Assembly (NCBI RefSeq): GCF_964355755.1
Contig: NC_092670.1
Location: 8,679,201-8,743,200 of the forward strand
DNA: 64,000 bases
Source of the DNA: Antedon mediterranea
Lineage: Eukaryota; Echinodermata; Crinoidea; Comatulida; Antedonidae
Direction of reading: 5' to 3'
Position 1 is the stretch's first letter. Each line of letters opens with the position of its first letter. This document shows, piece by piece, positions 26,301 to 38,300 of this stretch. A program made the position numbers and the translations under genes. The notes below the pieces were generated by a model. The model was not told the DNA's origin, ran no database searches, and worked only from the letters and a program-made list of their open reading frames with translations.

Positions 26301-29300
26301 AATACGGTATACAAAATATGGTATTTTTTTTATGAGCGCAGTTTCTGCTGCCAAAAAAATACGGTATAAATACGGTATTCAAAAAATACCGTATAAAGTA
26401 TAGTATTTTCTTGGCAGCAGAAACAGGGCCTATAATAGTGCATCCAATGTATTACATTATTATCATTGCACATTGTGAAAGATAAGCACATTGTGAATGA
26501 AAGATTGTGCAAAATAAGGAAAACAAAGATAAGACTGTTATTTTAATTGATATGTAATGACATAGCGTAGTATTGTATTCATCTTTATTATGTTGCAAAG
26601 TGGGAATGATACATTTTCCAAAAAAAAACAAAACAAGTAACAGTGTTATTTTTATTTTGAATTGTAAGTTCAACATTAAAGATGTATTGGCCCTCTTGAC
26701 TAATTCCCAAAAAAAAAATAAATAAAAATTCCAGTCAAAGTTTTCGATCAAAACATATCTCATAATCCAACGCTCTGTATGCATAATAAAAACTTCCTCG
26801 CGATCTGTGTGAAAACACCTTCTCAACCGTGACAAGTTGTAAACAATACTAATTAGCATCATGCATAATGCATACTCATGTTTTGAAATCTTTGTTTACT
26901 TTCACTCGCGACGATTTTCCAGACGAAATGTAATCAAATTAATTTACCTGTTAATTATGTAAACGTGTTGTTTTTGGCTCGAATTTTCGACTTAAAGTGA
27001 ATGACTTTAATATTACTTTGATATGGCAAATTTAAATTTAGAATACTTTGACCTTCATTTTTTTGTGTTTCAATGGACATAATACATCTTTAATTGATGG
27101 GTTTTTTAAATAATCAACATCATGGCAGATGTTTGTAATAGTAAAGTAACAACATGCCCACTTTAGAGCATCTGGTTGCAAACAAGTAGGCCTTTATGAT
27201 TATGATTTTTTTCAGGATGGAAACACCCCACTACATCTATATCTGAGCATATTAAATCCAGAGTTTATAATTTATCTGATGAGGGGTGGTACATTTGAAT
27301 TAGAGATTCTGAACAGTCTTGTTCATCCAGATGCATTAACCACAAACAAAGTATGTACAATACATTTAAACAAATAATTTAAACATTGAACATATCTATC
27401 TTTTTTTTCTTGTGATGGATAGTGCACCCAGTGAAATGACATAGCATTGTGTTTCATCTTTATTATACAAAGCGGGAAACATACTGTACATTTGCAAAAT
27501 ACAATAAAGAAATAAACATATGATGACTGATACCTTAATTATAAATTGATTAGTTAATATGAATTGATCATATTATATTGTAAAGAATGAAACCAGTTAG
27601 TGGCCTTGATAATTATGATTCTTTGCAGGATGGAGACACACCACTACATCTATATCTAAGGAGTTCTGAAGTTCAATTAGAGATAGTAAACTGTCTCATA
27701 ACCAATGGTGCATCAACCACATTTCCAAACAATGTATGTACATTTAATTTAATACAAATAGTTCATAAACAGTAGGCTAATATTTCTAATAGCACTGTCT
27801 CATCGGGGATTAAACTTATATCCTTCCGTGCATGTAAAAGCAACAGACAAATTGTAAGGAATGAAACCAGTTATAGGCCTTGATAATTATGATTCTTTGC
27901 AGGATGGAGACACACCACTACATCTATATCTAAGGAGTTCTGAAGTTCAATTAGAGATAGTAAACTGTCTCATAACCAATGGTGCATCAACCACATTTCC
28001 AAACAATGTATGTACATTTAATTTAATACAAATAGTTCATAAACAGTAGGCTAATATTTCTAATAGCACTGTCTCATCGGGGATTAAACTTATATCCTTC
28101 CGTGCATGTAAAAGCAACAGACAAATTGTAAGGAATGAAACCAGTTATAGGCCTTGATGATTATGATTCTTTGCAGGTTGGAAACACACCACTACATCTA
28201 TATCTGAGATGGAGTTCTGAAGTTAAATTAGAGATAGTAAACTGTCTCATAACCATTGGTGCATCAACCACATCTCCAAACAAGGTATGTACATTTAATT
28301 TAATACAAATAGTTTATAAACAGTAGGACAATATTTCTAAGCACCCTCTCCTCAGGGAGTAAACTCATATCCTTCCCCGCACGTAAGGGCAACAAACCAA
28401 TTGTAATTAAGCATCTCCTTCCGCGCACGTAAGGGCAACAGACCAATTGTAAAGCATCTAAAAACTTGATAATTATGATTCTTTGCAGGATGGAGACACA
28501 CCACTACATCTATATCTGATGAGTTCTGAAGTTAAATTAGAGATAGTAAACTATCTTATAACCAATGGTGCATCAATCACATCTCCAAACAATGTATTTA
28601 CATTTAATTTACACCTCTGGCAAACTATGCCAACAATGTTTTTTTGCTTCCTTATATCAATACAAATCAATTTTTTGCTGTTGGCCGAAAAAAAATTGGG
28701 ATGCTTGGTCAGTACAGGGGCCAAAAGGTCAATATGGTCAAAGTTAAGACTTTGCGTAACTTGGTGAATATTTTTTGTGCCAAACTACTTCGAAGATCCC
28801 TATTCCTATTCACTCTAATGGGAAACTTTTGCCAAAAGTGGACGGAAAACCCTTTTCTGACCACTGGTCAAGAAATTGGTCATATGAATATCTCAGCAAC
28901 CACTGGACAGAAAGTGATAATTGTGGTCTCAAATTTCTTGCAAAGTATATGTTTATATTTGTTCTAATGTATTAAAAATAATAAAACTGTCAATAAACCC
29001 TTAATTTTTTACTTTGACATATAGCCGGCACAAAATTGTTTGCTTGCAGCTCACTTTTCATATATCAGACATTGTTGGGCGGATATGGTTGTAGTTGGTG
29101 TCAAAATACTCAGAAGATACATATTTCTATTCACTTTAATGGACAACTTTTGCCAAAAAATGACCATGAAACTTTATATTTGATCATTGGTCAAGAAAAT
29201 AGCCATATCAATATCTCAGCAACCACTATTAGTGGTTGCTTTCTATATAGAAAGTTATAATTTTAGTCTCAAATTACTCGCAATATATAATTATACTTGC

Positions 29301-32300
29301 TCTAATACAACAGAAATACACAAAATGTTTAAAAACACCTTATTTTGACATTGAACCTATAGCTGGTACAAACATTTTTGCGTGGAGCTTACATTTTTAA
29401 TAACTAGCGAATGTTGTCTTTGCTTCAAAATACATTGATATCACTCTAATGAACAAGTGCCAAAAGACATATCATGACCACTGATCAAGAAAATGAAATA
29501 TTTAGCAACCTGGTGGTCACAAAGTGATATTTTTCGTTCATAGACATATTGTATTTCATATTTTAATTATAATTTGTAGATTTAATATGAATTAATGGTT
29601 TTAAAATAAATAATCATCATATTCAGTGCTACTGTATTCATTGCAGATGTTTGTAGGCTAGTAATAGAACTTTTTTGTAAATCTTAAAGTTGCAACATGT
29701 CTATTTTATAGCATGTCATTCTAAACCCGTAGGCTTTAATGGTTATGATTTATTTCAGGATGGAAACACCCCACTACATCTATATCTTAGCTTATTCACT
29801 ACAAAATTGGAATTAGAGATACTGAACAGTCTTGTACATCCAGATGCATTAACCACATCAAACAAAGTAATGTAAAATACATTTTAACAAATAATTTAAA
29901 CCTTTCATTTGTCTAATTATATTTTCCTGTCATGGAATTAAAGTATAGTGCACCCAATGTAATGACATACTGTAAGTATTGCATTTCATCTTTATTATAT
30001 TAAAAAGCGGGAAAAATACTGTACATTTGCAAAATACAATAAAGAAATAAGCATATGACTGATACGTTAATTATAAATTGTAGATTTAATATGAATTGAT
30101 GGTTTTTAAATAGATAATCATCATCATTGCAGATGTAGATCAGTACTAGAGCCTTTTTTAATCTTAAGTAACAACATGGCATTTTTATAGCACCTAATAA
30201 GTATGATTTATTTCAGGATGGAAACAAATTAAACCTAGTTTAAGCAACGTTGGGCTCGGTTGCATCTGGATGGAAGACCGTCTAGAAATAGCGACGGGTG
30301 CTGTATATACACCAGAGAGTGATGGTGTAATGATAATATCGGACTAGCATGTGATAGGCATGGGTTCGGGGTTATCTCTACCATACTAATTGCATCCTTA
30401 GGCAAGATGCTTTACTCTCATTGCCTCATCCTTCGGATGGGATGTAAAGCCGTTGGTCCCGTGTACTTAACAGTGCACTTTAAAGAACGTGGTACACTAT
30501 TCGAAAAGAGTAGGGACCCAGTGTGCTGATCTGGTAGGCGCTGCACTGCTGGCTGCCGTTGGTCCATGGAGGGCCCAGAATAATACATTTTTAGCTATGT
30601 TTACTGGGGCACCACCAATATTCCACACCCAATTTATTAATTAAAAATTTCAAACATTTGTATTCATGTTTCGCATTACTAAAAACTCCCTCGTTTTAAC
30701 TTGTTTTTTAGTCAGTTCTATTCTTATGAAACAAGTCTAAATCAGGAACATTTTAGTCATGAAAGTATTTTTTTTTTAAAGAAGTCTTTCTATTTATCTT
30801 TAACTATTTTTACTGCAATGTATAATGATTTATTAAATATTAAATAAGGTTTTTCAATATTATTACTGCTGTTTGTAGATCAGACATGGAGCCCTTTTTT
30901 ATTTGAAATACCAACATGCCAATCAGGGGCGGTTGCAGGACTATTTTAAAAGGGTTGCCCAAATATTCCAGGGCTGTAGACACTGAGTAATTGACCAAGC
31001 AAATTGTATTCTCTCACTGTAGTGAGCTAGCAAACAGAGGATTATAGCCTATTATTCCTCCGGTAATAAAACATACGCGACTAACAATATAAGATAACAT
31101 TTTTTTTTTCGTTCATTGCGTCACGGGGAAGTCCCCGATGAAGGACTTCTGGTACGGTAAAAATAAATAAATAGATTAGGGAAAAACACCGGCAAAACGC
31201 AATAATTATGGACAAATTGATTATTAGCCTTGGCAATATGCCTAATATTTAAAAGGAATGAATATAGGCTATATTTCGTCTGTCGATGATTTTTTTTTTG
31301 TCGCGAAGTTCATGTTTGAATGCTTGATCCATTAGAGGTAATCTGTGATGACGCTAGTAGCACTGATATGCGTGGGTAATTTATGAATGGCGTAGTAGGC
31401 TACATACACGAGCCTAGATCTGTACTGCCGTTCATCTTCAGAAGTTTATCGACCGACATTTATTTATTTTTTGTGGCAATCAAAGTTGAATATATATACT
31501 GAAATGTTGTAATTAATTAATTTGAAACGATATGAAAAGATGAGGAAATCTGTGAGAATGAGAAAAAGTCGCCCCAACCGAGACTCAAATCATATAAACA
31601 CAGCAGGCAAAGAACATTAATTCTAAACCGCCCGGTGATATACTGAAATTTAATTAATTAATTTGAAACGATAAAGGTGAGGAAATCTGTGAGAATGAGA
31701 AAAAGTCCCCCCAACCGAGACTCAAACTCGGACCATCTGCTTGATATGCAGTTGCCCTAACCATTAGACCACTGGGGCTTTCATGGTATTGTTCAAACTC
31801 AATTGGATAGTGACTCTTTAACATTCTCGGCGTGGTACAGCGGAACAGCACTAGTCCTCAGTTGTACGCACGCGCAACAGAGATCAAATTGATACACCCT
31901 CATCTTTCAGTATTTTTATTCACGAGGCGGGATCTCCGAAGAGATATTTTTATATATATAAACACAGCAGGCAAAGAACATTAATTCTAAACTACCCGGT
32001 GATATACTGAAATTTAATTAATTAATTTGAAACGATAAAGATGAGGAAATCTGTGAGAATGAGAAAAAGTCGCCCCAACCGAGACTCGAACTCGGACCAT
32101 CTGCTTGATATGCAGTTGCCCTAACAATTAGACCACTGGGGCTTTCATGGTATTGTTCAAACTCGATTGGATAGTGACTCTTTAACATTCTCGGCGTGGT
32201 ACGGTGGAACAGCACTAGTCCTCAGTTGTACGCATGCGCAACAGAGATCAAATTGATACACCCTCATCTTTCAGTATTTTTATTCACGAGACGGGATCTC

Positions 32301-35300
32301 CGAAGAGATACTTTTATATATATAAACACAGCAGGCAAAGAAAATTAATTCTAAACCGCCCGGTGATATACTGAAATTTAATTAATTAATTAACTATATA
32401 TATTTCTCATGTGTAGTAGAGCGTTTCTTTGATTTGAATAGTTTGTATTATAACACAAGTTCATTTTGGATTTTAAGTAAATTACCAATGGTTTACTCAA
32501 AGTCATGTAGCTAATCCCTCATTATTCAATAAAAATGTTATTACTATACTACATTGTTGAAAAATAGATTGCGTGATATGAAAATGGATTGATAGTAAAA
32601 CGTAACAAACATACGTTTTTGTCTGGTTATTAGGTATTCATGCATTCATGAAGCGGAGGATTATTTTTGTAGCGTTCCATTTAAATTAAATTTTGCTACA
32701 AAGAAATATTTTGCTTTTGAAGGTTGTTAAATTTGTTGGCGCCAGCATTACTTCTTTTACCAATTTTACCAATTAATCTAACATCAAAACATTCAACAAT
32801 GATACTTTATGACTACGCCTATCAAGTTCCGGCTCCGGACCCCCACCTCCCCGAAATGTTAAAGGTTCCCTTTTTTAGAGAACACACTAACTACATTTTT
32901 TTTTTTCGTCAATGCGGTACTTCTGGTACGGTAATAATAAAATACTATCAATTAATGTAAATTAATTATTATTATCAAATAATGATTTAAAAAAGTTACA
33001 CAAAAAATATGAAGATGCTGCTATAAGTATTGAGGAAAACGTTAAATTGTATTATTTTGAATTAAATGCTAAATTAGTCAGCAGTTAATTAAAACCACAA
33101 TTTTCAAAATTCATTTTCATTTATCCACTATAAACTGTACAATAAATAATAAATATAAAACAAAGAAATTAATTATAGGAAATTTGCAGAAAGAACGGAA
33201 AACAAAACTATATGCAAAATTATGATTTGGCCTTAAATTGGAAAAAACGCAATAATTATGCAGGCCCGTAGCCAGGGGGGTTTTTATGGTTCGGGCGAAC
33301 CCCCCTTAACCAACTGCGAACCCCCATCCCCGAAATGCCCAATACCTCACCCTCATCTCCAAAAATCCTCCAAATACGTGCCCCACAGTACAAAAAGTTG
33401 TTTGTAAATTGAAAAATTCGTAAACTTGTTCGTGAACCTTCTTCTCTGTATGAGCGTCAACTAGTGATACGTGTCTGTAAATTTCTAAAAGCTGCAAATG
33501 AATTGCCGATTTTAACCTGAAAAATAAATGTTTGGTCCCTGCATGTAACATGATATTGACGCGTCTCATAGCGAGCTGGCGCACGAACGATTCGTACAAA
33601 GGACACCGCCAGACAACTGCGTACCTATAATTGTTTAGATCACTGGCAGTCAGGCAGCATGCATAAAGTATATAGCCTTCCGACGTACATCAGTATTTAT
33701 GTGCGACTATGAAGTATAATGTATCATAGAGGATTATATAGTGAATATTAATATTTTACACTATAATATCTATGGTATCAAGTACTGTAGTTCACATTAT
33801 GGCATCCGATTATTTTTTTCTAGACCACCAGCCGATACGTACTAAAATGTATCAATATCACCTTTTACATATTTATATTCCTCAACAAATTGCTGTCAAT
33901 AAATATTATAGATAGAGCTAGCAAATAGCATTTGCCTTCACCCAGTGTGCTTTTTTCGGGGCTGCTCCTAGATATACGTTCGCATTGAACTTGAACGCAA
34001 AACAAAATACGGAGTAAATGATCAAACAATCGGCGGTTCCGCACAGAGCACGCACATCTAACATACGGCAACAAATAGTTATCGTCATTTAAATTATCGA
34101 CGTGTTTGAGGAGGAGGAAAAAGTACGATCTTTTTGCTCATTGGTTATATAGCATGCTGCACGAGAGTGTCTTTTCCGGCCATCTAGGGGTGTCATTTAA
34201 CAAAATTCGCTTCGCATCAGGCTGGGGGGAGGGGGGGGGGGTGTTTGACCCAAATATTTAATGTCCGAACCCCCCCTTGACAGATCCTGGCTATGGCCCT
34301 GATTATGAACAAATTGACGACCCAATATGACAGGTTTTCTCGAGCACTGTGTGTGTTGGCCTCCTTTCGTACCTCTCATCAGGAGAGATATACATCTCCC
34401 TGCTCTCATGACGCGCGTACCACAAGCAACTAGTCAATCAGAAAGTCATTCTGTGCATGCTCAGAAACGTATCTACACTTATCTGTGAGTGGTATAGTAG
34501 GCCTATTGGTGACTGCTGTGCATTTACTAAAATTTCAATATTAATAATAACCAACGGTGCATCAACCACATCTCAAAACAATGTAGCCTATGTATATTCA
34601 ATTTTACAAGTAGTTCATAAACAGTAGGCCAATATTGAAACATAAACAGTAGGCCAATATTGAAACCAATTATATCTCTTGATAATTATGATTCTTTGCA
34701 GGATAAAGACACACCACTACATCTATATCTAAGAAGGAGTTCTGAAGTTAAATTAGAGATAGTAAACTGTCTCGTAACCAACGGTGCATCAACCACATCT
34801 CAAAACAATGTATGTATATTCAATTTTACAAGTAGTTCATAAACAGTAGGCCAATATTGAAACCAATTATATCTCTTGATAATTATGATTCTTTGCAGGA
34901 TAAAGACACACCACTACATCTATATCTAAGAAGGAGTTCTGAAGTTAAATTAGAGATAGTAAACTGTCTCATAACCAGTGCATCAATCACATCTCCAAAC
35001 AAGGTATGTACATTTAATTTTACAAATAGTTCATAAACAGTAGGACAATATTCCTCTGTATGTATATTTAATTTTATAGATGATCTATAAACTGTACGTC
35101 AATACTACTAGCAACAGTAGATATTAGACATTTCAAGTCAAATAACACAGCAGTAATTAGGGAAATTGAGGCCTAGACCTACTCATTTGATTCAGATCAA
35201 AACAGTAACATTTATTTGTTTTATATATTAAATATTATATATATTTGGATTTTATAAACATATCTCCTGTTAGTGTTAATGGCGCTAATGTAGTTTCGTA

Positions 35301-38300
35301 CCCACCTCTTAAAATGACTCAAAATTGTTTTAATAATTCATCCAACCTACTCATGGGTTGTCGACAACATTTTGCAAGCATAACATGGTAAAAAATCGAT
35401 AATTTTTTATTTATAATTATTTTTAATGAATTAAAGTATTGTGTACCGAATGTAATGACATAAACATATTGTATTTCATATTTTTAATTATAAATTGTAG
35501 ATAATATGGATTGATGGTTTTAAAATAAATAATCATATGCAGATGTCTCTAGACTAGTAATAGAGCCTTTTTTAAATCTTAAAGTAACAAAATGTCTATT
35601 TTATAGCATGTCATTCTAAACTCGTAGGTTTTAATGATTATGATTTATTTCAGGATGGAAACACCCCACTACATCTATATCTTAGCTTATTCACTACAAA
35701 GTTTGGCTATGATCTGATGGAGGGTGATAGATTGGAATTAGAGATACTGAACAGTCTTGTACATCCAGATGCATTAACCAAATCAAACAAAGTAAGGTAA
35801 AATTTAAATATAATTTAAACCTAAAACCTGTCTTTTTTTCTATCATGAAATAAACATATAATGTATTCAGTGTATTGCATTATTATCATTTTATTGCAAA
35901 TTGTGAAAGATACATTTTATTATATTACGATATTCTTATTATGAATTGTGATTTAATATTTATTGAATTACAGCTTTTTAGTAATAATATAATATTCTAC
36001 CTATTCAGATTATAAACATTTGGAAAGTATAATATTTCATAAAGAAGTTATTTAATTAAACTGATTAATCATTGTGTATCAACCAGAAATTCATTTTACT
36101 CTACCAGTTTTTATTTTTATTATTGTTATTATTATATCATATTATTATCGTTGTTGATTCATAGACTTTAGAACAGGCGTGACATGTACTGATATATTTT
36201 TTATGATTAGTTTGTTTAGGTTTGTATAACATATCAACTAAATTAATTATTTCTTAACAATTAAATCACATTTGTTTATACTAGATGTTTGTTTATAAAG
36301 GCAACACAATTACTAAAGTTTCAATATTTAATAATTGAGTAAACAATTTTTTTTAAATCTTAAAATCATGCATCATCACATCACATGTAGTATTGGATTA
36401 TTGTCATTATATTACAAGTAAAAGCCAATTATATTTCATCTAGTAGCCCTTGATAATTATGATTCTTTGCAGAATGGAAACACACCACTACATCTATATC
36501 TGAGATGGAGATCTGAAGTTAAATTAGAGATAGTAAACTACCTCATAACCAACGGTGCATCAACCACATCTCAAAACAATGTATGTACATTTAATTTTAC
36601 AAATAGTTCATAAACAGTAGACCAATATTCCTAAGAACCCTCTCCTCAGGTAGTGAACTTAAATCCTTCCACACACATAAGGCAACAGGTCAATTGTAAA
36701 GCATCTTGAAACAAGTTATAGACCTTGAAAATTATGATTCTTTGCAGGATGGAGACACACCACTACATAAATATCTGAGAAAGAGGTCTGGAGTTAAATT
36801 CGAGATAGTAAACTGTCTCTTAACCAACGGTGCATCAACCACATCTCTAAACAATGTATGTATATTCAATTGCTGTACTGTACGTCAATACTACTAGCAA
36901 CAGTAGTTATTAGACATTTCAAGTCTAAATATCACAGCAGTAATTAGGGAAATTGAAGCACTTGATGGATTGAATTTTTTTTGTTAACCAGAGTCATACA
37001 CCTATATGAAAACAATAAAAGCAATTGAAATTATGTAAAATCACAATTTTATACTATATTATATTACATACATACGGTAATAATACAATTTGATTTAGTT
37101 GCAAACCATTTTTAATAGACTAGGGGTCAGTCTTTACCGAAAACAACCACAAACAACCGAAAACAACCGTAAACAACCCGAAAACAAACCGAAAAGAAAA
37201 TAAAAAATCTATACCGAAAACAATTTTGTATAATATTTTTGTTAATGTCGCCCTCTATTGATGGGTGTTTCTAAAGCTAAGACCATACAGAAAGAAAACC
37301 GCGCGCACAAAATCCAAGGAAGACCCTACAAAATAGTAGTGTGCACAAAATACAACTCAAAATCCTACAAATTCAATGATATACACAGTAGACTACATTT
37401 ACTTACAAAATCTATAAACACATTTCGTTTTTAGTCTTTATATTTTCCAAAACAAAGCATGATTTTACCTAACTTTGCGTGATTAAGGATAAAAACGTTA
37501 TTTACTCGACTGCGGTAATTTTACTGAATAGATTTTATTGTGAATCCTTTATCGTGAGCTTGTTTTAAGTATACTTCATAGTCCTTAATATTATCAATAT
37601 TCTTTAAATATTCTTTAAAATATCATTTTGTATTATCTTTGAAAATCTATAATTAAATTGATCATGATTAACCATAGTCAATTTACTTTCTATACTATGG
37701 ATTAACGTATTCACAATTATTGTGAAGAGTAAATGCGTTGGTTTCTGGATCAAAAATCGACAGAATAAAATTAAAATATTTTTATAGATTCTCTAGGTAA
37801 ATGCAATGTTATCATTGATTGATTGATTGTACGATTTTTAGTTGTATTTTGGGCACGTACTACCATTCCGTAGGGTCTTCCTTGGCTTTTACACACGCGG
37901 TCTTCTCTCTGTCATGGTCTTAGCTCTAGAAACACCCATCAGTAAAAGGCGACCTTAAAAAGTCATATACAAATTTGTTTTCGGTATTTAGACTAATTTA
38001 TTTTGTTTTCGGTTTGTTTTCGGTTGTTTTTGGCTGTTTATAGTTGTTTTCGGTTGTTTATGGTTATTTTCTGTTGTTTTTGGTAATTAGACTGACCGGA
38101 TACTAGGGGTGCATTAACCACAAAGTAATGTACTGTAAATAGTGCATCCAATGTTATACAAAAAATGAGTGTAATATGGTACAAATAATGGCATGAGGGG
38201 ACTGATGAAAGGTAATATTTCAATGAGGGGAATCTAAATAGATTCCTGTCATTTGAATCAGATTGAATGAAGGGTAGCTTTATTTGTTTTATATATTAAA

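Larger units (their letters stand above)
23603..26430. mobile_element. Nested fold-back DNA transposon with Myb/SANT fragments
   Basis: Outer ends are GGGGCCTGTGTCTGCTGC (23603) and GGCAGCAGAAACAGGGCC (to 26430), inverted copies of each other, flanked by TAT on both sides. Inside sits a long palindrome (arms 23838-24652 and 24791-25554, each bounded by GGGCCCGTTTCTGCTGCC). At its centre (24653-24790) is a small element with the same tip. Many sub-tips are runs of ATATACCGTATA and its complement. The intron sequence on both sides matches other copies of the ankyrin locus, so this is an insertion. Tips, a 3-bp duplication and Myb/SANT coding pieces suggest a PIF/Harbinger-type lineage, but no DDE transposase is visible. 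Confidence 0.75.
31560..32370 (-). repeat. Tandem tRNA-containing repeat units, 364 bp
   Basis: Two full units and partial units at either end, 364 bp apart. Each unit, read on the minus strand, holds a tRNA-like gene, then 'GACTTTTTCTCATTCTCACA', then 'TTAATTAATTAAATTTCAGT', and ends in a TATATATA stretch. The left partial unit (31560-31595) is cut inside the tRNA-like part. The arrangement suggests a tRNA-derived SINE that was amplified in tandem. Confidence 0.75.

Noticed and set aside
33306-33599. 97-aa minus-strand frame
   Set aside because: Lies inside the 1041-bp TIR element and has no transposase motif; likely chance.
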